Shown here: piece after piece, positions 12,157-22,745 of the stretch
How the letters are laid out: each line of letters starts with the position of its first letter
How positions within the stretch are numbered: the stretch's first letter is position 1
DNA from: Tenebrio molitor
Taxonomy: Eukaryota; Arthropoda; Insecta; Coleoptera; Tenebrionidae
DNA length: 64,000 bases
Reading direction: 5' to 3'
Assembly (NCBI RefSeq): GCF_963966145.1
Contig: NC_091048.1
Coordinates: 14,570,001-14,634,000 of the forward strand
Position numbers and translations under genes: made by a program
The notes under the pieces: generated by a model
The model's input: the letters and a program-made list of their open reading frames with translations, nothing else
What the model was told of the DNA's origin: nothing
The model's database searches: none

Positions 12157-12339
12157 ACGAGTACTAGTCGAGAACCTCCAACATGGCGTCTGTTCCACCT
12201 TTATATCTTCTCCCCTGCTCCCGCAAATTTGTGGCGGCCGGCACCGGAAGTCGGGGTCCGAGAGCCCGTTCTGGAACGTTCTCGAACCTTCTCGCATTTA
12301 CGATTTACCGCGAAATTTAAATCGTAACACAACCTATGA
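12157..12339. other. Right remainder of the inserted block
   Basis: This GC-rich sequence continues the 9000-9443 block after the hAT element and ends with CGTAACA just before copia coding sequence resumes. There is no gene. Confidence 0.4.
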
Positions 12340-14009
12340 AAAACATCGAGAACGAAGATCAAGTTGAAGAAGAAGAAGACAGACCCGACGAGCAAAAGAC
12401 GGACACTGAGGGGAAGTCGGAGATCAACTCTGAGGGCAGTCAGAAGTTGAGGAAAGTATCAAGAGGTGATGAAAAATACAAGACTAGGAACTAGCTGGGA
12501 GACATCGATGAAGAAGAAGAAACTTCTCAACACACTTCCGGAAGAGTTTTAAGAGATCGGTCGATGATAGTAGAGGAGTTTGTAAATCAAGTGATTGAGG
12601 ATCCTGCGACCTTTGAAGATGCCTGGAGAAGCGAGAACTCAGCTGAATGGAAAAAGGCCATGGATCGCCTCTTTGAAAGAAAATCAAGACTGGTCGCCAA
12701 GGGATTTAGTCAGCGTCACGGCAGTGATTACAGCGAAACTTTCAGTCCAGTGGCAAAGATGGGCACAATTCGTTCAATTCTCAGCATCGCACCAAGTGAG
12801 AAGATGCATCTGATACAATTTGATGTATCAACGGCTTTTCTGTATGGAGAGCTTGAAGAAACAGTATTTATGAGACAACCACAAGGATATGAGTATGAAG
12901 ACGGAAGCAGCAAGGTTTGCCAACTTAAGAAAAGTCTCTACGGTCTTAAGAAAGCGCCTAGGTGCTGGAACAAACGTCTTGGAGTTTTTCTGCAACGACA
13001 TGGATTCAAAGCCAGTGACGCTGACCCATGTTTATACATCCGAGAGAAAGGTGGCCAAAAACTCATTCTTGTGATTTACGCGGATGGTCTCCTAGCTGCA
13101 ACAGATCAACGAGAAATGGAAATTTTCATTGGAGAGTTGAAATCTGAATTCAAAATCATCTCGAAAAAGGCCAATTATTTTTTGGGTCTTCAGATTGAGC
13201 ATGAAGAAAAGTTAATTAAAATTCATCAGAAGACGTATGCAAAGAAAATCTTAGAACGTTTTAATTTTTCAGAATGCAAGCCGGTTTCAACTCCAATGCT
13301 CAAGGGCACAGAAATTTCCACATCAGAGAAAGATAATCAAGCACAGAAATTTCCCTATAGGCAAGCAGTTAGAGCTCTGATGTATCTGATGCTTGGCACG
13401 AGACCAGACCTGACGTACAGCGTGGGGTTTATTTCGAAAACACTCGAAAATCCAACTCGAGAGGACGTCATAAGAGTCAAAAGAGTCTTCAGGTACATAG
13501 CAGAAACCTTGGACCTGGGAATAGTTTATCGGAGCATCATGGATGAAGGCCTTTTGGACGTCTACAGCGATGCAGATTTTGGAGGGTGCACATCAACAGG
13601 TCTCTCAACCTCTGCAGTCATCGTAAGGTATTCTGGAGGAGTAATTTCCTGGATGAGTCAACGACAACCTGTTGTGGCAACTTCAACAACTGAAGCAGAA
13701 ATCATCGCAGCAAACGAAGGAGCCAAAGAGGCAATTTGGCTGAGCAGACTTTTCAGAGGGATCATTCAATTCAGAATTGTTCCCATTATTCAAGTTGATA
13801 ACTCTGCAGCAGTGAGACTGGCTCAGAATCCTGAGTTTCACCGCAGAACCAAGCAATTTTCATCAAACACTTTTATCAAAGAAAAAGTGACAGAGGGAAA
13901 ACTTGGCGTTCACCAAATCTCTACGGAACATCAAGTAGCAGACATTATGACAAAGCCGCTGCCAAAGACACGCCTGAAGATTTTATGTGTGAAAATGGGA
14001 CTTATGTGA
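12340..14009 (+). pseudogene. Copia reverse transcriptase / RNase H (decayed)
   Basis: An acidic linker (EDQVEEEEDRPDEQ), interrupted by a TAG near 12492, leads into a frame open from 12564 to 14009. It carries copia RT motifs FDVSTAFLYGELEE, MRQPQGYE and LKKSLYGLKKAPRCW, then RNase H motifs DVYSDADFGGC and STTEAEIIAANEGAKEA. Two lesions stand out. The conserved block between KKAMD and KSRLVAKGF is deleted, removing about 40 residues at the start of the RT. The catalytic YVDD box reads YADG. Despite the long open frame it is therefore unlikely to be an active polymerase. It pairs with the integrase fragment at 6583-7021. Confidence 0.85.
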
Positions 14010-14076
14010 AATAGAAAGGACTACAGACAGTGAATAGCATGTTTATTCTTTTTCAACTATCATTAAGAAAGGAAGG

Positions 14077-14217
14077 TGTTAAAATAATATGTTAAATTGA
14101 AGTTGAACCTTTGAGTTGAATTACGAACCCATAAATGGAACAACAAAAAAAAATAAAAAATCAAGATGGCCGACAGCTGCGTCTCTTGACAATTCTCCGT
14201 AGTTTTTGAGCTTGTCG
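14077..14217 (+). repeat. Probable partial 3' LTR of the copia relic
   Basis: A purine-rich tract AAGAAAGGAAGG is followed directly by TGTTAAAATA, the expected order of polypurine tract and LTR start, just downstream of the RNase H stop. No second copy is in the window, so the right boundary is unknown. Confidence 0.5.
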
Positions 14218-15254
14218 GTCTTACTCACAGACAATTAAACTATAGTAAGACACTTCAATCCCATATAATAATGTTGAAATAGCTTCGACGGTGCTGCTCC
14301 GCACGCATTTGGCCAAAACACTCCGTCGTATTTATTCGTAAAATTTCGATTATTACCGTTGTATTTAAAACAGTCAAAAAATATTTGTCAAATGTGACAC
14401 TTTTCTGAAAAAAATAAAAATGTACTTATTAAAGATATAAGACTTTCTGTGAATAAAAAGGTAGGTGTTGGCTTTTGTAAATAGTTAATTTTAGTTCTTT
14501 TCATTTTTGTTTGGTTTTGTTCGGTTTAGTTTTAGCGCGTAGTTTAAGTTAGCTTTAAAATTCAATTCGAAAATAGTTGCACCCTCTGTCATTGGTTATT
14601 GCGCGTTAACCGATTCACAATTTCGTGCAAAATCGGGGTTGACGAAACCTCCCCCGCGAGTGAGGGACATTTTTGGAAGAAACAGAGACTTCGAATTTGA
14701 CCGTCCTTGTGAACACACCTAGTTTTCGTACTCATCGTCTCGTGTCGTGAAACCCACTTAATTGAAGTGGCACCGAAGTCCAAAATTATCGTTGAATTCC
14801 ACCCATGCCAATCGGTCCATGGTCTCTTCGCGGTCCGCAAAAAAAGGTAAGTCAATTTTGATTTAACGAATTGTGGATCACGGAGAAAATCGAACAAAGC
14901 TCTTCGTTTAGGTAGGCTTAAGTCAACTAAAACTGACTTAAGTGCCCTGGAGACAAACAGTAGGAATTAGTGCCATTTATTAAATGAAAGGAATTATACT
15001 AGCCAACGTTTTCAGTATTGATAAATTGTCAATAAGAAAACAATAAAGAAAGGAAAAAAATAACATTTTCTACTTTTTGGGCAATTTGTGAATCTGCTAC
15101 GTAATTTATAAAGGTAAAAACTTAAGTGATGAAACTTCTTAATAAAGTTATACTTTCAGTTTCAATTCAAGACAAAAAGAAACCAAACAATAGTGTGTGC
15201 CCCCGGTACCTATTCTTTTAAGGAGCATGACAAGTTAAAATTGAAACTAAAATA

Positions 15255-15926
15255 CACAGTGGGCCGAAAAAAACGGTACAAATTTTGTTCGTTCATATTT
15301 TCCTGAGTTATTAAGTTTTTTAAATGATTAATATACCAGTGAAAAACCCAATATTTATAGAAAAGATGAAGGCCTCTTGCTGTGCAGAGATGGTCCTAAC
15401 TCAAAAGTTGTGCGTCATAACATGAAGACATGCAAAAATTCTGGTTTTGAAGATTACCTATCTCAATTATGAGTTTCCAGATATGGTTCAATATGCCCTC
15501 CATTTTTATTAGCTATCATTTGTAATCGTCTTTGTCCGTCCCCCATTGCAGAAGCTACATATTTGTCTCTGAGGTAGCTGATTCCAGCATTCCGTTAATC
15601 GTTCAGAAGCCTTCAGCTCAAGGTATATGATTGTTTGTGCCGCTCGGTGCGATGTTGATGTTGCTCCATCTATCACTAGTGAAGACGATTGCAAATGGTA
15701 GCTAATAAAAATGTGGAGCATATTGAACCACATCTGTAAAACTTATAATTGAGAGAATTTTTGCATGTCTTCATGTTGTAACGCACAATTTTTGAGTTCT
15801 GGACAACAACAATCTTTTCTATAAATATTGAGGTTTTCACTGGTATATTACTCATTAAAAACGGATAATAACTCAGGAAAATATGAGCGTACAAAATTGG
15901 TATAAACCGTTTTTATCGACCCACTA
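15255..15926. repeat. Palindromic MITE (CAGTGGGCCG ends)
   Basis: CAGTGGGCCGAAAAAAACGG near the left end is mirrored by CCGTTTTTATCGACCCACT at the right. A further mirrored block containing TTTTCCTGAGTTATTA and ACCAGTGAAAA makes the arms roughly 100 bp. The interior contains a second mirrored pair (CTCTG..GTAGCT region) but no gene. Confidence 0.75.
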
Positions 15927-15934
15927 ATTATATA

Positions 15935-16656
15935 CAGTGCATTTTTTTTAACTGTTGCCATAGGGAATTGCATGGTAAAACTTATACCCCCTGTTAACTT
16001 TTGTTCTGATGAAAATATTCAAACCATTTTTGCAAAAAAGTTGGAAGATTTTTTAAACTATCCGATAGATTACAATTCAATATCCTAAACTGTCGAAAAA
16101 GTTGTGAAAAAAATATTTTAAAGTGCGCCGGAATAATAGTACGTCGAGCGGTCGCCAGAATAGCGTCCCTGTCGACTCAACCAGCATCTGACCAAATTCC
16201 ATTACAGTGCGACATTTACAAAATAGTCGAAGAAAAACATTTTGAACAATTATTTTGATAATTTCTGTTAATTTGTTGAATTATTTGTGCGTTAACGTTA
16301 TTACGTTTTTTTTTTTTATAAAGAAATTTAATCATAGCCACGAGAAGATCTCGCTATTTATTTTTTAAATGAAATTGACAAAAATCAAAAGTGGGGATAG
16401 GCAGTTGCTGGTTGAGCCGATAAGGACGCTATTCTGGCGGCCGCTCGACGTACTATTATTCCGGCGTGGTACAAATATTTTTTTTACAACTTTTTCGACA
16501 ATTTAGGATATTGAATTGTAATCTGTTCGATAGTTTAAAAAGTCTTCCAACTTTGTTCCAAAAATGGTTTGAATATTTTCATCAGAACAAAAGTTAACAG
16601 GGGGTATAAGTTTCACCATGCAATTCCCTATGGCAACAGTTAAAAAAAATGCACTG
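15935..16656. repeat. Palindromic TA-flanked MITE with arms over 200 bp
   Basis: CAGTGCATTTTTTTTAACTG after TA at 15933 is mirrored up to 16656, followed by TA. The mirror continues almost unbroken through GGGGGTATAAG, CATCAGAACAAAAG and the GC-rich GCGGCCGCTCGACGTACTAT. It is a near-perfect foldback and would form a long hairpin. Confidence 0.85.
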
Positions 16657-17169
16657 TATGTATAACAGAAGAGTTGTGTGTTGTGTTGCCAAAATTTACG
16701 ATCTAAGTGTATTTTTGAATAAAAGAAGTATTGGAAAGAAATTACGTATCGCCTTAGAACGAAAAATTAATTTTCATGGTTTATATGTAAAAGCCATTTT
16801 CTGGAAATTAAAACAAAATTGTTGGATGCATCAATCAATTTGATCATTTATATAAAAAAAAAACTGCAGGACGTAAGAAGAGAATTAAAAAAAAAATCGT
16901 CATGTTACTTACGAAGAAAATGGAGATTTTCTGAATATTTAATTTTAGTTTTGGTTCTAGTTTTTAATTTAATTCATTTATTGTTAATTTTTCTTATAAT
17001 TAATAAAACGTTGTGCATTTTAAAGACATTTTACATTTGAAATTAATATTAAATGAGGACAAAATTATTAATTTAAACAACTCCATCAAGCATGCTTTAT
17101 AAAATTAGTTCGGCCAACTGCTCGCGCCGCGCTGGAATCGTGTTTCCAAAAATTGGGTAGCAATGCGAC
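16657..17169. other. AT-rich interior of the hAT-type element
   Basis: Open frames here are lysine- and isoleucine-rich products of AT-rich DNA with no motif. I see no gene. Confidence 0.4.
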
Positions 17170-17201
17170 GTCTTACTATAGTTTAATTGTCTGTGGTCTT
17201 A

Positions 17202-17509
17202 CTATAGTATTGCCGTTATAACTTTTTATCTGCTCCGCCCACTAAAATTGACCAATCAGAATCAAAGCCAGATTCAATCTGTGCAACTTTTCATCACATT
17301 TGCCACATAAAAAAGTTAAGGTTAGAATTTTGCTGTCAAGTCCACAATTATTGTTTTAGGTTCTAAAAAATAAAGTGTCATTAAGACAATTCGAATGTCA
17401 GAAATTTTTACTGTGTAAATCAGATCGTCTTAACAACCTATTTGATTGGTAACTAAGAAAATGAAATGGGCGGGGCAGATAAAATGTTACGTTGTCGTTA
17501 GTATAGTAG
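17202..17509. repeat. Inverted-repeat element around ATCTGCTCCGCCCA
   Basis: CTATAGTATTGCCGTTATAA with ATCTGCTCCGCCCACT on the left is mirrored imperfectly by GGGCGGGGCAGATAAAATG and GTCGTTAGTATAG on the right. It is a degenerate MITE of about 308 bp whose left edge touches the target duplication of the preceding hAT-type element. Confidence 0.6.
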
Positions 17510-17580
17510 AAATGTAATCTGTTTTCTGGAAAAAATTAATTTGTTTTTTTTTGGCATTTTCCTAAAACATTTGGTATAAC

Positions 17581-18483
17581 TAAGGTACTAGATCAACACA
17601 CTACGTATAGAGGTACCGCCATTCCATTCCTCGCGAGAGTGGATTGTAAGATAAAGATATCAAATGCAAATTTCACAAGTGGAATAAGGAAGACAATAGT
17701 TTTGGGGATTTTTTTAATGAAATAATGGCATTACTACAATGTCAAAAATATGTTAGGTTATGTCGCCCATTATTAATCAAAATTTTTTAACTGAAATGTT
17801 TTACTGGTTGCAGATATCTTTATAATTAAAATTTACAAAAACATCACTAATAAAACCCAAACAAGTTACCAAAATTTTAATCGTTTAAAAATACAATATC
17901 AAAATATATTTTGAACTGCTCTTCTCATTCCCATACTTTTATGTAGATACTTACACAGCAGATTTGTAGTTCACGGTTGGAGCACGAACTCACAGACAGT
18001 CTCAATTTTTTTAGCCACTGTTCCCTCCGTACTCTGTTTTTGACTTCTAATATTAAATTGCTTGTTACTGTATATAAGTATATGTAACGAGTGTCTTACC
18101 GTTTGGAACATAAAACAATTTAAATCCATTTTTTCTAGAACTTGAACAGCCGCTAACACAACACTTGTTACTGACCATGTTAAAGTATTAAAATAAACGC
18201 AAGTAATTGAACCAAGTTAAAAGATGTAACGAGAACAAAGAAATAAATGACAATACTTAAACACAAACGAAAACTGTAACGAAATAATAAGTTAGATGAA
18301 TCTTGAACGAGGATTATTAAATATGCAGCAGAATAATGACACTAGTTTTTGTCAAATTACGTCAAATCATTTTTAGATTGTGTTTTTTTTATCCCCAGTT
18401 TGAGTACATTGTGCGACAAGGACAGACAAAAAAATCACTGATGGCGGTACCTCTATACGTAGTGTGTTGATCTAGTTACCTTA
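17581..18483. mobile_element. Non-autonomous hAT-type element (903 bp)
   Basis: The 42-bp ends (TAAGGTACTAGATCAACACA and onward to GGTACCGCCAT) mirror each other with a single-base indel. Direct copies of GGTATAAC lie at 17573-17580 and 18484-18491, an 8-bp target duplication. The interior shows no transposase. Confidence 0.85.
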
Positions 18484-18491
18484 GGTATAAC

Positions 18492-19639
18492 AGATACTAT
18501 TACTTTGGTCATCAAAGTCAGCTGAGTGACATAAAGTTGTAAAGCAAGCATTAGGATGGTTAACCTTATTTTTTACTAATGTCAGCCATTGTCACTGACT
18601 GTCACTATCAGACTCATCATTGCAAAATGTTAAATACCGAAAAATGGACCACCTAATGAGAAATTCCAAGCAGGAAAAATTGATGGACAATCCCTCTTAG
18701 AAGCAAGGGAGACGATTCTAAATTTTGAAGGGTGGAAGGTGCCTCATTTTTGACAAGAGAAAAGTCAATAATTTGAAATTGTCATCAATGTTGACTTGAC
18801 GTTAATGCTTGGTTTACATTACTTTTTTTTTTAAATGACAGAAAAATGATGACCAAGGTACAGCGTGATCAACAATGACTGAGTCTATTGGCAATGAAAC
18901 AATTGAAAAATCTTGGTGTTTTTCTGTCTCGTAATTGGCACTGACCGGATGTTTTAACTTGACACGACATTAAAGAAAATTTAGGTTATGTCGGTTATGT
19001 GACAAGGAAGACAGCTGGCACTCGGTGGTAGCCAAAATACAATAAATGTTGTAAAAGTAAAGTGTAAAAACCATTTTAATAAATAAACTATCACAAAAAT
19101 GAACCTTTGATGATAAATTTCAAATTTGCCTGTCAACACTGTCAAAGCTGACAACCGGAAATGCGTTTAGATTACAGTGGTACAAAACTCATTCAAATTT
19201 TCATTCTTGATCCCTCCGTATTTTATCCCCAACAGCTCATATTCAAGAAGTCGCTCAAAACGTAATTTTCATTAATTAATTTTATGTTCGATTGTATTAT
19301 AATTAATGATTTATGATATCGTTTATTGTCCACAAACTATCTGTTTATGGACTAGTCCATAAAGATAGTAAAACGGCCGCTTGTCAATTTTAGGTATTAC
19401 TTCAAAATAAACGTCAAAATTTTCCTAATTTTATTTAAATCAGGAATGAATAGAATTAATAGAAAACTTTGCAGTCAAGATTCTTTAGCTTTTGCCGCAA
19501 TTTCACTTACTTTACTCATTATAACAACTAGAAATAAAGACGATTTCAGTTCGTACTTCAAACACAAACACTGTTCGTTTTCAAATAAATAGTAATAATA
19601 ATAAATAATTTCATTCCAAAACTAATTTACAGAACATAA
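18492..19639. other. No gene; scattered element tips
   Basis: An approximate inverted pair TTTGGTCATCA (18505) / TGATGACCAAGG (18848) suggests a degraded MITE. Next to it is a solo tip CAGCGTGATCAACAATGACT after TA, related to the 43975 element. At 19336 there is a 36-bp hairpin around TGGACTAGTCCA. No coding sequence is recognised. Confidence 0.4.
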
Positions 19640-20754
19640 ACATTAAAACTAGAGTTCTTTTTACCAAATTTAGTAAACACCATCCTAAATCTGCTATTGA
19701 AAGATTTAATTTACCACGCGAAAACGGTGGTAGGGGTTTTTGAAATCTAGAAATACTGCTAAAAAATCATATTGCTTCACTAAAAAATTATTTCCTCAAT
19801 AGAGCTCGTTATAACACCTTTTTCAATGCTTTGGTTTCAGCCGATAAAGGCTACACACCTTTAAATTTAAGTGATAATATAATTTCAGACATTGTTAAGC
19901 CAAATATACCTGACACAATAGCAAATATAAAACAGAAGTCTTTACATGGGAGATACTTTAAAGAACTGTAACAACCAGAAGTTAATATTCAGGCCTCTCA
20001 TGCATGGCTTAAGAAATCAAATATTCACCCTGAGACGGAGGGTTTTATATTTGCAATACAAGATCGTGTTATAAATACAAGAAATTATAAAAAACACATA
20101 TGCGGTTTACAATCGATAATTGATAAATGTAGGATTTGCGGAACTGAAGGGGAAACAATTGAACACATTATTTCTTCTTGCACCGTTTTGGCTCAAAGCG
20201 AATATAAAAAACGACACGATATATTCGCTAAAATTATACACATGAATTTAGCTGTTAAATTCAATTTATTAAAGAATACACAACCACATTATAGTTATAC
20301 ACCAGAAAGTTGTTTGGAAAATGACAGTTACAAGTTATATTTTGATAGAACAATTTTAACTGACATTCATATTAAGCATAACAGACCAGACATTATAATT
20401 TTAAATACACAACAAAAGCAAGCATATCTTTTAGATATAGCTGTTCCAAATTCACATAATATAACACAGACATATAACACAAAAATTAATAAATATTTAG
20501 AGCTGTCCGTTGCTATGAGAAATCTTTGGTGTTTAGAAAAAATTTCGATTTTACCACTTGTAATTTCAGCAACGGGAATAGTACCGCAATCTCTTTTTAA
20601 AAATTTAAAAATTCTGGATTTAGATAACACATTGGTAGTTAAAATTCAAAAAGGTATATTATTATACTCATGTCACATCGTGAGGAAGTTCCTTAACATT
20701 GACACAGAACATAATACACAACAAAGTCAAAATGCGGAGGCGAGACGCCGGTAA
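19640..20754 (+). pseudogene. R2/R4-group LINE, C-terminal half (5'-truncated)
   Basis: The frame reads FNLPRENGGRGF, then NIKQKSLHGRYFKEL, HAWLKKSNIHPETEGFIFAI, then a CCHC knuckle (CRICGTEGETIEHIISSC). An endonuclease segment (RPDIIILN ... AYLLDIAVP) and the tail YLELSVAMRNLW and LPLVISATGIVPQSL follow. This order is that of LINEs with a restriction-like nuclease. In-frame stops interrupt it near 19741 and 19970; from 20188 it stays open to the stop at 20754. The RT fingers and palm are missing, as expected for 5' truncation. It is a different family from the copies at 1731 and 50251. Confidence 0.8.
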
Positions 20755-20803
20755 TTATGTTGATAAGCACTGCACTATTACTTGATAGTAATATCCGTAA
20801 TAG

Positions 20804-20850
20804 TGTATGTACTCCGGCAAAATTGCCGTGCCGCCGGGTGGAGGTGAGAT
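20804..20850 (+). other. Conserved GC-rich 3' UTR segment of the LINE
   Basis: Downstream of the LINE stop is GTATGTACTCCGGCAAAATT followed by GCCGTGCCGCCGGGTGGAGG. The same ~45 bp occur on the minus strand at 29484-29530. The CGGCAAAATTGCCG core is self-complementary and the segment stands out in AT-rich DNA. I infer a structured 3' end recognised by the element's own RT. Confidence 0.6.
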
Positions 20851-20997
20851 AGTGAATTTCGTAACCACAGAAACAAAAACAGAACACTTGGAAATTATCG
20901 TAATTTTTAGAATCTATTAATTTTGTATTTAAAAGAAACTTAACTTCACAATCGAACATAAAGCTTTGTATGTAATTCGTACATAATTAGGCTTTGT

Positions 20998-21073
20998 GAA
21001 CTTGCCCTATTTATTAGCCTTGCTGGCAAAGCGAGCTCTGCCATAAACTATAGGGCTCGTCCACAAAGACCTA
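20998..21073. repeat. 76-bp palindromic micro-element
   Basis: TAGGCTTTGTGAACTTGCCC on the left is mirrored by GGGCTCGTCCACAAAGACCTA on the right with a few mismatches. Confidence 0.65.
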
Positions 21074-22399
21074 TATTATGTACTTATTACATAAATAGCT
21101 ATTAGTTAATAATAATTGTCGCTTTGTAGTTACGTTATTGTAAATAGAAAAACATTGTTAACGAACCATGCATAGAATACGAGAGGCTAAATTACCCAGG
21201 CCATTCCATACTTGTGCGCAAGTCCTATAATTTTGCGCGTTATTTAAATTTGACGTTCACGGACTTAGAAAATATCGCAAATTTATTGTTTAAAAATTAG
21301 AACAACACTTGCGTATGTAATAAGAAACAATACAATAAAAGACATTTTTTATGTAGTAAACTCATTTATACAGGGTGTCCCATAACTCGCGCGTCAGCTG
21401 TTAACTGTGAATTTTAATATTTAGTCCAACAAGGATTCTACAACAACAAACGTGAAAAGTAGGTATATTAGTTTTGAAATAAAAACGATTTTAAGATAAC
21501 CAATCACACAGGTGAAGGTAACTCTACTAAATGTATGCGTTTCCGAGGAAACGATTTTAGATGTTGCTGCTAAAAAAACTGTGATGAAATGTTTGGACAA
21601 CGAGTTTTATAAGGGTTGATTTGGCGCACGAATCCCAGGTCTAGAAAACGACCTGTAGGCGAGTTTTTTATGTTATTTTTTAGATTTTATTTTTAATTTT
21701 TAAATAAAAAAATTAAATGTTCAAATTCTAGGGAATTGTGTATTATGTAATTGGTAATTCAAGGTAACGGATGCAACTACATCTGCAACATACGTTAAAA
21801 AGTAGAGTTTGAACATTAATATTGGAAGTTTTTTGGTGTAAATGACAATAATACACTGAAATATTGATAAAAAATTTCTTAGAGATCCATTAAACCAGTG
21901 GCGGCTCGTAACAATTTCAACTGGTACGGCAGATTCGTTGGTATTTTTTTTTAAATGCTCAAAATTGTCGCCGTATTTGTTCCATATTTATTTAAAATAA
22001 TGTTTAATAATACATAATAATAATATAATGGAAATTAAAAAAAAACTTTTTTTTTTTGATAAAGAACAAATTCACTGTTCAGCAAGAACCAAGAGGAAGG
22101 TCTAGTTAGAGCAATTCTTGCTAGGAGGGGAGGATTAAGGAATTTGGTAAGGTAACGTAGGTAACTAATAATTTATATAAAAAAAAACGTAGCGAAACAA
22201 CTATAAAAATATAAAAGAAAATCAAATTCCAAAAAAAATATCATATAATACCACGAGTAGGCAAAGTTATGTTTGCCATGAAAAACAAGGGGCGCTTGTT
22301 ACTTCATCCTCAACCGTAATTGTAATTACATTATTAATACATACTTTGAATAATCTCATTTTGTATAGTCTTGGACAAACCAGTGAAAATCGTGGATTC

Positions 22400-22745
22400 G
22401 ACTAAAAATTGTTTAAATTTATCATTATGCCGCTTAATAATTTTGCAAGTTCTCTAAAATTGCCCTGATTAAATGAATTTTCATTTTCATTATGCCCTCC
22501 AAACGCTAGGTCTTGTGTTCCTAAATAAATAGTGATGTCAATTAATCGTCCAAGGGTTTCGCGATTTTCGGTGACTTTGGGATTATATTCAATAACACTT
22601 TCGCGATGTGCATTGTCTAGGACGTTTGCAATATTTTGTTGTTTTCTTCCAAATAATTTAAATTTTAGTAGGCCTTGTGTGTGATCTTCTGAAACACCGT
22701 GTTTTTGCAGTGCCCTACCGATCTCTTTACGATTGTTAAAGCCTG
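22400..22745 (-). pseudogene. TTF/DUF4371 hAT transposase fragment
   Basis: Minus-strand translation gives NRKEIGRALQKHG, GRKQQNIANVLDNAHRESV, ENRETLGRLIDITIYLG and DLAFGGHNENE. This is the segment following the TTF-type zinc finger in DUF4371 hAT proteins (family pattern: ..NR..L..LID.T.FLG.Q.LAFRGH.E). The fragment ends at a stop after MINLNNF. The rest of the transposase, including the catalytic core, was not found. Confidence 0.75.

Larger units (their letters stand above)
14226..17195. mobile_element. hAT-type element with perfect 26-bp ends (2970 bp)
   Basis: The end CACAGACAATTAAACTATAG plus TAAGAC is repeated in perfect reverse complement at 17170-17195. Both sides carry the 8-bp duplication GTCTTACT (14218-14225 and 17196-17203), which indicates a hAT-type insertion. 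I found no transposase; 14589-14900 has a moderately long minus frame with no recognisable motif, and AAAAAAGGTAAGT at 14840 would make a good splice donor. Two palindromic MITEs (15255-15926 and 15935-16656) have inserted into it. It is therefore a non-autonomous or decayed element. Confidence 0.8.

Noticed and set aside
14589..14897. 102-residue minus-strand frame inside the hAT-type element
   Set aside because: No transposase motif; the plus strand instead shows a splice donor, so at best it is untranslated leader.
16649..17040. Two plus-strand frames rich in Lys, Ile and Leu
   Set aside because: Composition-driven, and one begins inside the tip of a MITE.
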